In this document: positions 7,273 to 16,788 of the stretch, piece after piece
How the letters are laid out: every line of letters starts with the position of its first letter
How positions within the stretch are numbered: the first letter of the stretch is position 1
Position numbers and translations under genes: made by a program
The notes under the pieces: generated by a model
Database searches by the model: none
Seen by the model: only the letters and a program-made list of their open reading frames with translations
Told to the model about the DNA's origin: nothing
Source of the DNA: Pseudomonas cerasi
GTDB taxonomy: Bacteria; Pseudomonadota; Gammaproteobacteria; Pseudomonadales; Pseudomonadaceae
Direction: 5' to 3'
DNA length: 64,000 nucleotides
Assembly (NCBI RefSeq): GCF_900074915.1
Contig: NZ_LT222319.1
Span: 3,381,001-3,445,000, forward strand

Positions 7273-8985
7273 ATGGCAACGATGACACGCAAGGAATACG
7301 CCGCCATGTACGGCCCCACGACCGGCGATGCCGTGCGCCTGGGTGACACCTCGTTGCTGGCCGAAGTCGAGTTCGACCACTCGGTGCCTGGCGATGAGTG
7401 TCTGCACGGTGGTGGCAAGACGCTGCGTGACGGCATGGGCCTGATGCCCGGGCACGACAGCGCTGACGGGGCCCTGGACATGCTGATCTGCAAAGCGCTG
7501 ATCATTGACCCGGTGATCGGCATCATCAAAGGCGACATCGGTATCAAGGACGGCAAGATCGTCGCCATTGGCAAGGCCGGCAACCCGCAGATCATGGACG
7601 GCGTGCACCCGCAACTGATTTGCGGCGTCGCCACGACCGTACGCGATGCCGAGGGCTTGATCGTCACCCCCGGCGGTATTGACGTGCATGTACATTTCGA
7701 CTCGGCGCAACTCTGCGATCACGCGCTGGCGGCAGGCCTGACCACACTGATCGGCGGCTCGCTGGGGCCGATCACGGTAGGCATCGACTGTGGCGGGGAA
7801 TGGAACGTCGGCAAAATGTTGCAGGCCGCCGAAGCCTGGCCGATCAACTTCGGTTTTCTGGGGCGCGGCAATTCCAGCAAGCCTGAATCGCTGCTCGGGC
7901 AACTGCGTGGCGGTTGCCTGGGGCTGAAGATCCACGAGGACTGGGGCGCCATGCCGGCGGTGATCGACACCTGCCTGAAAGTCGCCGACGAATACGATTT
8001 TCAGGTTCAGTTGCACACCGACACCCTCAACGAATCCGGGTTTCTCGAAGACACGCTGGCGGCCATTGGCGACCGCACCATTCACATGTACCACACCGAA
8101 GGCGCAGGCGGCGGGCATGCGCCGGACATCATCAGCGTCGCTGGCAAAAGCAACTGCATCCCCTCCTCGACCAACCCGACCAACCCCTACACCGTGAACA
8201 CGTTCGACGAGCATCTGGACATGATCATGGTCTGCCACCACCTCAATCCGGACGTGCCGGAAGACGTGGCGTTCGCCGAATCGCGGGTGCGCCCGCAGAC
8301 CATCGCTGCCGAGGACATCCTGCACGACACCGGCGCCATTTCGATCCTGGGCTCCGACAGCCAGGGCATGGGCCGTATCAACGAGGTGATCTGCCGGACC
8401 TGGCAACTGGCGTCGAAAATGAAAGACCAGCGCGGTCGCCTGCCGGAAGAAACCACGGCACTGGGCGACAACGAACGGATCAAGCGTTACATCGCCAAAT
8501 ACACCATCAACGCCGCGCGGGTATTCGGCATCGACAGCTACATCGGCTCTCTGGAGCCCGGCAAGCTGGCCGACCTGGTGCTCTGGCGGCCGGCCTTCTT
8601 CGGCATCAAGCCGGAGCTGGTGGTCAAGGGCGGCTTCATCGTGCACGCCGTGATGGGTGATTCCGCCGCCTCGCTGTACACCTGCGAGCCCTTGGTGATG
8701 CGTCCGCAATGGGGCGCATTTGGCGAGGCCAAACAGGCGCTGTCAGTCAACTTCGTCAACCGTCTTGCCGTCGAGGCCGACACCGCGACACGCCTGGGGC
8801 TCAAGAAGCAACTGCTGCCCGCGTTCGGCACTCGCACCCTGCGCAAGTCCGACATGCTGCACAACGATGCCTGCCCGGACATCCGCGTCGACCCGCAGAC
8901 CTTCGATGTGTATGCCGACGGCGAGCGCCTGCACTGCGAGCCGGTCAGCGAAGTGCCACTTGCGCAACGCTACATGCTGCGTTGA
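7273..8985 (+). CDS. ureC: Urease alpha subunit (catalytic)
   Basis: A 570-residue nickel amidohydrolase that hydrolyses urea to ammonia and carbamate. The active-site elements are all visible: DVHVHF nickel-ligand histidines near residue 137, the carbamylated Lys in GLKIHEDWG near residue 220, HTDTLNESGF, HTEGAGGGHAPD, the flap VCHHLNPD near residue 322, and the Asp ligand in GSDSQGMGR near residue 363. Length matches the family (about 567). Start at 7273 with GGAG upstream. Confidence 0.96.
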   Translation: MATMTRKEYAAMYGPTTGDAVRLGDTSLLAEVEFDHSVPGDECLHGGGKTLRDGMGLMPGHDSADGALDMLICKALIIDPVIGIIKGDIGIKDGKIVAIGKAGNPQIMDGVHPQLICGVATTVRDAEGLIVTPGGIDVHVHFDSAQLCDHALAAGLTTLIGGSLGPITVGIDCGGEWNVGKMLQAAEAWPINFGFLGRGNSSKPESLLGQLRGGCLGLKIHEDWGAMPAVIDTCLKVADEYDFQVQLHTDTLNESGFLEDTLAAIGDRTIHMYHTEGAGGGHAPDIISVAGKSNCIPSSTNPTNPYTVNTFDEHLDMIMVCHHLNPDVPEDVAFAESRVRPQTIAAEDILHDTGAISILGSDSQGMGRINEVICRTWQLASKMKDQRGRLPEETTALGDNERIKRYIAKYTINAARVFGIDSYIGSLEPGKLADLVLWRPAFFGIKPELVVKGGFIVHAVMGDSAASLYTCEPLVMRPQWGAFGEAKQALSVNFVNRLAVEADTATRLGLKKQLLPAFGTRTLRKSDMLHNDACPDIRVDPQTFDVYADGERLHCEPVSEVPLAQRYMLR

Positions 8986-9010
8986 AACCCTCCCGCACAG
9001 GAACCCCGAC

Positions 9011-9673
9011 ATGAGCCTGCCTCTGAATGCATCCGCCCCGCACACCGACGCCCAACCTCATCCCGGCGCAGCGCGCGTCGGTATCGGCGGGCCGGTCGGC
9101 TCGGGCAAGACACGTCTGCTGGAACAACTGATCCCGCGCTTCATTGCGCGCGGCACCGAGCTGGCGATCATCACCAATGACCTTGCGACCCGCGAGGATG
9201 CCGAGCGTGTGCAGCGCAGCGGCCTGATCGATCCTCAGCGGGTTCGTGCGGTGGAAACCGGTGCCTGCCCGCACACGGCCATTCGTGAAGACCCGACCCT
9301 CAACCTGCAAATGGCCGATGAGCTGGAGGCGCGCTTCGGCAATCTCGATCTGGTGCTGATCGAATCCGGCGGCGACAACCTGGCCTCGACCTTTTCGCTG
9401 GATCTGGTGGACTACTGGATTTTCGTCATCGATGTCGCAGGCGGTGACGATATCCCGCGCAAACGCGGACCCGGCGTGCTGAGCTGCGACCTGCTGGTGG
9501 TCAATAAATACGACCTGGCACCCTATGTGGGGGTCGACCTGCCGCGCATGCGGCGCGAGTCGGCGCAGGCGCGCAACGGCCAGCCGGTGCTGTTTACCAA
9601 CTGCAATACCGGCGAAGGCGTCGACGCGGTGGTTGAAGCGATAAGCCGTGCCGTGTTGTTCGACCGCACATGA
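9011..9673 (+). CDS. ureG: Urease accessory GTPase UreG
   Basis: A 220-residue SIMIBI-class GTPase that powers nickel insertion into urease. It has P-loop GGPVGSGKT near residue 28, the nickel-binding CPH-type motif in ETGACPHTAIRED, the switch/effector ESGGDNLASTFS, and NKYDLAPYVG for guanine recognition. The start at ATG 9011 is chosen because a longer upstream frame would overlap ureC and lacks family similarity. It overlaps ureD by four bases (ATGA). Confidence 0.95.
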   Translation: MSLPLNASAPHTDAQPHPGAARVGIGGPVGSGKTRLLEQLIPRFIARGTELAIITNDLATREDAERVQRSGLIDPQRVRAVETGACPHTAIREDPTLNLQMADELEARFGNLDLVLIESGGDNLASTFSLDLVDYWIFVIDVAGGDDIPRKRGPGVLSCDLLVVNKYDLAPYVGVDLPRMRRESAQARNGQPVLFTNCNTGEGVDAVVEAISRAVLFDRT

Positions 9674-10527
9674 ACGCCCATCAATCGTCACTGCCCGCAC
9701 AGGCAAAAAGCACGGCGCATATTGCTTTCAGCAAGGCGCCTTCCGGGGCCAGTTATGTGTCTCGTCAGGAAGTCGGCTACCCCTTCCATCTGGGCCGTAA
9801 CCTGACCCTCCCACAAGACCCGCCCGGCATGGCGGCGGTCTACCTGCAGTCGTGCTCGGGAGGCCTGTTCGCCGGGGAACAACTGCACCTGCGTCTGCAC
9901 GCAGGGCCAGGCACACAAGTGCACGTCAGCACCGGCGCTGCGACGGTCGCGCACAGCATGCTTGAGCAGTCGGCGCAGCAGACCGTGACGCTGGTCGCCG
10001 AAGCCGATGCACTGCTGGAGTACCTGCCGATGGCCACCATTCTGTTTCCACAGACGCGGCTGCATAGCCAGGTAAACGTAACGCTGCACCCCGGCGCAAG
10101 AGTGTTGCTGTGCGACGCATTCTGCCTGCACACACCTCCAGGCAGCGAAGGGTTGCCCGACTTTTACCGCGCCGATCTGCAGGTCTACAGCCCGGCCGGA
10201 AAACTGCTGGCCGGTGACCGACTCGCAATGACCGGCGCAGACCTGCAACGCCGACTGCCTGGTGTGAGCGGTCAACGGCAAGCCTTGGCGACGTTCATGC
10301 TGGTGGGCCAGGGTTTGCCGATAGAGGATTTGAAACGGACGTTGCGCGAAGCGTTACACGACGTTGCCGATAGCTACCAGGGCGTCAGCGCATTGCCGAA
10401 CGATTGCGGCGTGTCCGTACGCATGATGAGCGCCGATGCAGTGGCGTTGCGTAATGCGCTGCACCTGGCCTGGGCATGCGTTCGTCAGCAATTGACAGGA
10501 CTTGCGCCACGGGTGCGGCGCAAGTGA
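9670..10527 (+). CDS. ureD: Urease accessory protein UreD (UreH)
   Basis: A 285-residue UreD/UreH family scaffold protein, last gene of the urea operon. Family features include QEVGYPFHLGRNLTLPQDPPG near residues 33-53, LQSCSGGLFAGEQL and TGAATVAHSM. In many organisms ureD is the first urease gene; here the order is E-F-AB-C-G-D. Translationally coupled to ureG. No clear intrinsic terminator was found in the 41 bases before the convergent KAS gene. Confidence 0.9.
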   Translation: MNAHQSSLPAQAKSTAHIAFSKAPSGASYVSRQEVGYPFHLGRNLTLPQDPPGMAAVYLQSCSGGLFAGEQLHLRLHAGPGTQVHVSTGAATVAHSMLEQSAQQTVTLVAEADALLEYLPMATILFPQTRLHSQVNVTLHPGARVLLCDAFCLHTPPGSEGLPDFYRADLQVYSPAGKLLAGDRLAMTGADLQRRLPGVSGQRQALATFMLVGQGLPIEDLKRTLREALHDVADSYQGVSALPNDCGVSVRMMSADAVALRNALHLAWACVRQQLTGLAPRVRRK

Positions 10528-10568
10528 GCAGTCAGGCCACTGCAGAGCACTTTCCAGGCTGAAACGAC

Positions 10569-11858
10569 TTACGGCATGCCTTCCCAGCGCCGAAAAAGAA
10601 CGCTGGCATTGACCCCGCCAAATCCGAACCCGTTTGAAAGGGCGTGGACGATTGGGGTCTCTCGGGCGACCATGGCCACCAGGTCAAGCCCTTCGGCAGC
10701 CTCGTCCGGGTGAATGAGGTTCAATGTGGGTGGCACGATTTGGTCTCTCAGTGCCAGCACTGTGAAAACTGCCTCGATTCCGCCGGCCGCACCCAGCAAA
10801 TGTCCGGTGGCCGATTTTGTAGAGCTGATGGCGACGCCTGATCGAGTGCCGAACAATGAGCGAATGGCAGCCAGCTCACCCTTGTCACCGACAGGCGTCG
10901 AGGTGGCGTGGGCATTGATATGCTGCACCTCATCAACCCCTGCGCCACCTTGATGCAGTGCTTGCTCCATTGCCCTGCGCGCACCGCGACCGTCTTCCGG
11001 CCCGGCTGTCAGGTGATAGGCGTCCGCACTGGTGCCGTAGCCTGTCAGTTCCGCAAGCGGCGTCGCGCCCCGCGCCAGGGCATGCTCCAGTGATTCGATG
11101 ACCAGCAGGCCCGCCCCTTCAGCCATGACGAAACCGTCACGGTCCCGGTCAAACGGGCGTGAGGCCTCTTGCGGCCGACCCGTAAAGCTCGTGGAAAGCG
11201 CACGAGCCGCAGCAAAGCACCCCAGCGTGACGCGATCGATGGCGGCCTCGGCACCACCGCAGATTGCAATGTCGGCCTCACCGCTTCTGATCAACCGCGC
11301 TGCGTCGCCAATGGCTTGCACGCCGGCTGCGCAGGCAGTCACGGGGGCGCCCAACGGACCTTTAAAGCCATAACGGATGGAAATCTGGCCAGCCGCCATG
11401 TTCGCCAGAAAAGATGGCGCAGTGAATGGCGACAGTCTGCGAGGTCCACGTGTATCCGTGACACGCACAGCGTCGGCAATAGCGCCAAAACCGCCGACAC
11501 CCGACGCAATGACGGTCGCCGTTCGCTGCTGTTCCACCTCGGAGTCAGGATGCCAACCAGCCTGCGCGAGCGCTTCATGAGCAGCGACGAGCGCGAACTC
11601 GATGAAGCGGTCCATCTTCTTGCGCTCTTTCATCGGGATCACGCTATCCGGGGCATACCCGGCAACCGGGTCTTCTCCGAGGGTCGGCACCTGGCCCGCG
11701 ACTGAAACACCGGTGCCATCACTGACACTGCCCGGCAGCAAGCTAATGCCCGAGCGGCCACCCAACAATCTGTGCCATACCTTCTCGACTCCGCACCCCA
11801 AGGGACTGACTATGCCGCAACCGGTTACGACGATCCGCTTTTGGACATATTGATTCAT
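10569..11858 (-). CDS. Beta-ketoacyl-ACP synthase II-like protein, linked to an RND efflux operon
   Basis: A 429-residue condensing enzyme of the FabF/KAS II family. The catalytic triad is intact: Cys in PVTACAAGVQA near residue 171, His in INAHATSTPVGD near residue 314, and His in KSATGHLLGAAGG near residue 351. C-terminal GFGFGGVNAS also fits. It starts two bases after the ancestral stop of the RND pump gene, so it is almost certainly in that operon and not part of a fatty-acid synthesis cluster. It is probably a paralogue of the housekeeping fabF. A role in lipid remodelling or in making an acyl product handled by the pump is inference. Confidence 0.85.
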   Translation of the reverse strand: MNQYVQKRIVVTGCGIVSPLGCGVEKVWHRLLGGRSGISLLPGSVSDGTGVSVAGQVPTLGEDPVAGYAPDSVIPMKERKKMDRFIEFALVAAHEALAQAGWHPDSEVEQQRTATVIASGVGGFGAIADAVRVTDTRGPRRLSPFTAPSFLANMAAGQISIRYGFKGPLGAPVTACAAGVQAIGDAARLIRSGEADIAICGGAEAAIDRVTLGCFAAARALSTSFTGRPQEASRPFDRDRDGFVMAEGAGLLVIESLEHALARGATPLAELTGYGTSADAYHLTAGPEDGRGARRAMEQALHQGGAGVDEVQHINAHATSTPVGDKGELAAIRSLFGTRSGVAISSTKSATGHLLGAAGGIEAVFTVLALRDQIVPPTLNLIHPDEAAEGLDLVAMVARETPIVHALSNGFGFGGVNASVLFRRWEGMP

Positions 11859-11860
11859 GA

Positions 11861-14800
11861 TCAGATCCTCTTCATCTCTGTGCCCGTTGAGGCGTGACTG
11901 CTGGAGTTTGGGGGTAGCGATCCTCTATCCGGACGGATTTTGAACCAGATTGAATACATGGCTGGCAGGAACACCAGCGTCATCACAGTCCCGCCGAGGG
12001 TGCCTCCGATCAGCGTGTAGCACCGGGCGTGCCCGCTGTACGGTCGCTTCGACCACCGCCTGAAACGGGTCGAGCCCTTGCTTTTCGTTGTGGTCGATTT
12101 GCCCGATCAGGATCAAGGTATTGCGCATCAGAATGCCGGACAGCGCGATCAGCCCGACGAGAGCGTTGATACCGAACGGCTGATTGAACAAAAGCAGTGT
12201 CGGCACAACACCGATCAACCCAAGTGGAGCGGTGAAAAACACCATCATCATCGCCGACATCGAACGCACTTGAAGGATGATGATCAGCAAGGTGACGGCA
12301 ATCATGATCGGAAACAGCGGGGCCAATGCCGCAGTAGCCTTTGCCGATTCCTCTACTGATCCGGCCTGCTCGATCCGATAGCCCTCCGGGAGGCTGTCGA
12401 TGATCGGCTGCAGTGCTTTCATGATCACGGCGGAGACATCCGGCGGTTGCAGATCTTCCGCGATATCACCGCGCACGGTGATGGTCGGCACACGATCTCT
12501 ACGGCGCAGAATCGGGTCTTCCATACGCCCTTCAACGACTCCGGCATGCGACAGAGGAATGCGCTGACCGGCAGCCCCCACCAGCGTGAAGCCCTCGATC
12601 TTCGCGGGGTCCAGGCGGATGTCACCCGCCGCCCTGCCCATCACTTCCACCGAGCGGATATCTTCGCGTACAGACGTGACAGGGATGCCCGAGAGCAGGA
12701 ACTGTAATTGCCGGGCTGCTGCGCTCGAGGTCAGCCCGACGGCCTGCAAGCGATCCTGATCCAGAGAGAAGTGCAGCGTAGGCACTCGCGTTCCCCAATC
12801 GCTGTTGACAGTGCGCATCATCGGACTCGCCGCCATGATGGTTTCGACCCGACTGGCGATCTCGCGCAATGTGTCAGGGTCTGGCCCGCGCACGCGATAC
12901 GCCACAGGAAACGGCGAATAAGGACCGAACACGAGCTGTGTGACCCGGACCCGGGCCTCAGGTGCAAGCCCGTTAGCAACGGCCTCACGAATCCGCAGCT
13001 TGAGCGCTTCTCGTGCGTCCTGGCTTTCAGTCAGTACAACGATCTTTGCAAACGACGGATCCGGCAGCTCCGGCGCCATTGCCAGATAAAACCGTGGCGA
13101 GCCCTGTCCGATGTAGGACGTGACGATCTTCGCGGCATCCTGCTGTTGCAGCCACGCCTCTACCTTGGCGGTGGTTGCGCTGGTCTGCTCAATGGATGTG
13201 CCATAGGGCATCTGCACTTCGATCAGTACTTCCGGACGATCGGAGGTCGGGAAGAATTGTTTCTTGACCGCCCCCATCCCGAGAACTGCCACGACAAATG
13301 CAGCGATCACCGCACCCGCCACCCACCACTTCCTGGCAATGACGTGGGCCAGAACCCGTCTGAAACGATTGTAATGCGCAGTGTCATAGATGGCGGCGTG
13401 TCCGCCTTCAACCAGCTTGATTTCCGGCAGCATCTTCACCCCCAGATAAGGTGTGAAGACCACTGCAACTATCCAGGAGGCAATCAAGGCGATGCCGACA
13501 ATCCAGAACATGTTGCTGGTGTACTCACCGGCAGTCGACTGCGCAAAGCCGTTCGGCATGAAGCCGATAGCGGTCACCAGGGTACCAGCAAGCATGGGCG
13601 CTGCGGTGTGGCTCCAGGCATAGGCTGACGCCTTGATCCGGTCGTAGCCCTCCTCCATCTTCACCACCATCATTTCGATGGCAATGATTGCGTCGTCCAC
13701 CAACAGGCCCAGTGCCAGGATCAATGATCCCAGGGTAATCCGGTCGAAGTTCTTGCCCGTCGCTTCCATCACCACGAAGACAATGGCCAGCGTGAGCGGT
13801 ACGGCTGCAGCGACCACCACACCGACTCGCCAGCCCATGCTGAGAAAGCACACCAGCATCACCACAAGCAGGGCGACGAAGAACTTGATCATGAACTCGT
13901 CAACCGCCGAACTGATGTTCACCGACTGGTCAGTGACCTTCGAAAGCGTCATTCCCAATGGCATGCCTTGATTGATTCTGGCTGTTTCCGCGTCCAGCGC
14001 CTTACCCAGGTCCAGACCATTCCAGCCGTCGCGCATCACGATGCCCAGCAACAGGGTCGGCTCGCCCTGATTGCGGACCAGAAAGGTCGCGGGGTCTTCG
14101 TAGCCGCGTTCCACTGTCGCCACGTCCTGCAGCTTCAGCGTTTTACCCCGCGCCACAATCGGCGTGTTGCGGATTTTCTCAAGGGTGTCGAAGGCACCGT
14201 CCAGACGTACAAACACCTGTGGCCCGCTGGTTTCAATCGAACCGGCGGGGGTCAGGACGTTCTGGTCGTTGAGCGCCGAAAAAATGTCCTGGGGAGCGAT
14301 ACCCAATGTTGCCAGCCGCTCGTGGGAGAACGACACGAAAATTCGTTCGGCTTGCTCGCCGATGATATTGATCTTCTTCACGCCCGGCACATTCAGCAGA
14401 CGCTGGCGCAGTGACTCGGCATCGCGCACCAGTAGCCGCTGCGGCTCACCTTTTGCCTTCAACGCAAACAGCGCAAAGGTCACATCCGAAAATTCATCAT
14501 TGACCAGCGGACCAATAACCCCCGCAGGTAACGACTTCGCGGCATCACTGAGTTTCTTGCGCGCTTGATAAAACTCTTCCTGCACCTGAGAGGGTGGGGT
14601 CTTGTCCTGGAATGAAACCATAGTGAATGCCAGACCCGGCCGGGTGTAGGTCTCGCTACGGTCGTACCACTTCAATTCCTGCATGCGTTTTTCAAGCGGC
14701 TCGGCGATCTGATCCTGCATCTCCTGAGCGGTTGCGCCAGGCCACGCAGAAATAACGGTCATTTGCTTGACGGTGAAAGGCGGATCTTCCGCACGCCCCA

Positions 14801-14909
14801 GTTTGAAAAATGAAAGCGTACCGGCCACGCCGATCAAAACAATCAGAAACAGCGTAATGGAGCGTTCGCGAACCGCCAGTGCAGAAAGGTTGAAACGTCC
14901 CGGATTCAT
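11861..14909 (-). pseudogene. RND efflux pump inner-membrane protein, 3' internal deletion and frameshift
   Basis: An AcrB/MexF-like proton-driven pump. Residues 1 to about 964 look normal, including the TM4 acidic pair region (ALGLLVDDAIIAIEMMV) and the second porter domain. At about 12017-12020 the frame shifts after RARPVL. The expected end of the family (YTLIGGTLGGTVMTLVFLPAMYS) continues in another frame and reaches its stop at 11861. About 23-25 residues before it are missing, consistent with a roughly 70-bp deletion between short CTAC repeats. The encoded product ends with 30 unrelated residues at 11925 and lacks the last membrane helices, so it is probably inactive. Confidence 0.85.
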
Positions 14910-16009
14910 GGTCGCGCCTCAGCGGTGATACCACCCTGCTGCACACGCACTTCTTCACCGTCATGAAGTAAATGCGTGCCCAATGCCACGACCTGCTCAC
15001 CGGCCTCTAAACCACCACTCACGTTTGCCGAATCTTCACTCACACCCAGCAGTTGCACAGCGCGCCAGGTGACTTTTGCAGGCGTACCTGCGATGACCCA
15101 GACACCAGGGCCTCGACCCGGATCATGCAGAGCGGCAATGGGTATCGCCAGCGACTGCCGGGCAGGCTTGCCAACAGCGATATCGAGGGACACCGTTGAA
15201 CCCAGAGGCGCACTGACGTTTGAACCTTCAAGCACATACCTGGCTTCAAAGGTACGCGTCAGCGGATCTGCTGCGTCGGAGAGCAGCCGCAGCCTTGCCG
15301 GTATGACGCTCGCACTGTTTCCATACAGTCTGGCCTCAGCCCGATCACCCATCGCCGGCCGCAAGGTTTCAGGCAGATGGACAATGGCTTCGCGTGGCCC
15401 GGCCTTTGCCAGCCTGACCACGGGCTGGCCTGCGCTGACGACCTGCCCAGGCTCGACCAGGGTGTCGACCACCACGCCGTCGGCGTCCGCCAGTAAAACA
15501 GCGTACCCGGTTGCGTTACGTGCCACGCTGGCCTGCGCTTGAGCCGCATTCAGTTCTGCCTTGGCGGTGTCGGCCAGGGATTTGATCCGGTCGTAGGCGG
15601 AAGCGGATATCGCACCAGCGACGACCAGGTCACGGTTGCGCGCTTCGTCATCTGCAGTCTGCCTGGCTCGCGCCACAGCGGCGGCAACCGCCTGCTGTTG
15701 GGCCTGAGCCTGAAGCCCAAGGTCAACGGGGTCCAGGCGCATCAGTGGCTCACCGCGCTTGACGGTCTGGCCGGTATCAACCAGGCGCTCGAGCACCTTC
15801 CCGGAAACCCGAAACCCCAGGTCGCTCTGAACCCGAGCGACCACGACACCTGTGAAAGAACGGAAGGCTTGATCAGCATTTGCCACAGTGGCCGCCCTTA
15901 CCAGCGGCGGCTGGGTACGTGGATCGCGCACCTCGGACGACTCGTTGCACGCAGTCAGAAAGAGAGGCAATAACAGCAAGGCAGTGGTTTTGGGTCTGGA
16001 CAAGAGCAT
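14906..16009 (-). CDS. RND efflux membrane-fusion (adaptor) lipoprotein
   Basis: A 367-residue periplasmic adaptor. Residues 1-21 are a lipoprotein signal peptide ending LFLTAC, so the mature protein would be lipid-anchored at Cys21. It has the lipoyl-type halves (LGFRVSGKVLERLVDTGQTVKRGEPLMRLD and YAVLLADADGVVVDTLVEPGQVV), an Ala/Gln-rich coiled-coil hairpin between about residues 100 and 165, and a beta-barrel domain. It overlaps the pump gene by four bases. Its promoter overlaps a TetR-type operator at 16059-16082. Confidence 0.9.
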   Translation of the reverse strand: MLLSRPKTTALLLLPLFLTACNESSEVRDPRTQPPLVRAATVANADQAFRSFTGVVVARVQSDLGFRVSGKVLERLVDTGQTVKRGEPLMRLDPVDLGLQAQAQQQAVAAAVARARQTADDEARNRDLVVAGAISASAYDRIKSLADTAKAELNAAQAQASVARNATGYAVLLADADGVVVDTLVEPGQVVSAGQPVVRLAKAGPREAIVHLPETLRPAMGDRAEARLYGNSASVIPARLRLLSDAADPLTRTFEARYVLEGSNVSAPLGSTVSLDIAVGKPARQSLAIPIAALHDPGRGPGVWVIAGTPAKVTWRAVQLLGVSEDSANVSGGLEAGEQVVALGTHLLHDGEEVRVQQGGITAEARP

Positions 16010-16046
16010 GGGATCCCTTACTTGAAATCAAGTGAGCAGGGAAACG

Positions 16047-16082
16047 ATTCTCCGTAAAGTGACCAAATTAGTCAATGGTCAC
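16047..16082 (-). promoter_or_regulatory. Promoter and TetR-type operator of the efflux adaptor-pump-KAS operon
   Basis: 16059-16082 has the form GTGAC-N14-GTCAC (arms GTGACCA and TGGTCAC). On the minus strand TTGACT (16070-16075) and GAGAAT (16047-16052) are 17 bases apart, a plausible sigma-70 promoter that the operator overlaps. The same 24-base architecture recurs at 16740-16763, so one repressor probably controls both transcripts. Confidence 0.7.
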
Positions 16083-16086
16083 AAGT

Positions 16087-16701
16087 TCATGGTGCCAGAC
16101 TTCGCAGTATCAACGCCGACAGCTGGACCGGAGCCGTCGACACAATGTCGAGGTTGTATTGCAATTGCACCGGGTTGATGTACGGGCGCATGACCAGGTG
16201 AATGGCTTGAACGGCCTCGTCCAGAGGTGTCTTGCGCTCGAACTCTCCCGACTCCCTGCCTTCAAGAACGATTTGCTGGATGAGCTGGCGAATACGCTCG
16301 TCGTGCGCGGCAGCAGAAGGCCACTGATCGCGGCCTGCGACAGCGGCTATGTCATACAGCTTCCGGTCGTGAAAAAACAGATCGCTACCGGCTTCCACAA
16401 GCGAGCGGAACAGGCGGCGCAGCATTTCGGAGGCCGTTGGCGCCTCGCTGATTGCCGAGTTCACCAGCGCCATGATCATGGCCAGCCGGTTCGAGCAAAT
16501 CACTTCGCCAATGGCTTGCTTGGAGTCGAAGAACTTGTAGATGTAGGCCTTGGAAAAACCAATGGCTTTGGCCAGATCGGAGACCGTGGTTTTCTCATAG
16601 CCGTAGTGGCCGAAATGCTGTGTTGCCGCTTCGACAACCTGATCGCGAACGCTGTGGTCGGAGGGACCGCGCATTGGCGATGTTTTGATTTGATTAGTCA
16701 T
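16087..16701 (-). CDS. TetR/AcrR-family repressor of the efflux locus
   Basis: A 204-residue regulator with an N-terminal HTH at about residues 20-65 (YEKTTVSDLAKAIGFSKAYIYKFF) and a divergent C-terminal ligand-binding domain. It lies between the adaptor-pump operon and the divergent outer-membrane channel gene, and matching GTGAC-N14-GTCAC sites flank it on both sides. This strongly suggests that it represses both units and itself. The inducer is unknown. Confidence 0.9.
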   Translation of the reverse strand: MTNQIKTSPMRGPSDHSVRDQVVEAATQHFGHYGYEKTTVSDLAKAIGFSKAYIYKFFDSKQAIGEVICSNRLAMIMALVNSAISEAPTASEMLRRLFRSLVEAGSDLFFHDRKLYDIAAVAGRDQWPSAAAHDERIRQLIQQIVLEGRESGEFERKTPLDEAVQAIHLVMRPYINPVQLQYNLDIVSTAPVQLSALILRSLAP

Positions 16702-16729
16702 GTTTCCAGCTTAGCTATGTGAACACTCG

Positions 16730-16763
16730 TTGACAACAAGTGACCAAATCGTAATATAGTCAC
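16730..16763 (+). promoter_or_regulatory. Promoter and TetR-type operator of the outer-membrane channel gene
   Basis: TTGACA (16730-16735) and TAATAT (16752-16757) are 16 bases apart, a strong sigma-70 promoter for the gene starting at 16789. The operator GTGAC-N14-GTCAC (16740-16763) covers the spacer and the -10 box, and is positioned to block RNA polymerase. It also lies just upstream of the divergent tetR gene, allowing autoregulation. Confidence 0.75.
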
Positions 16764-16788
16764 AACCTGATCATCTCAAGGAATTTCC

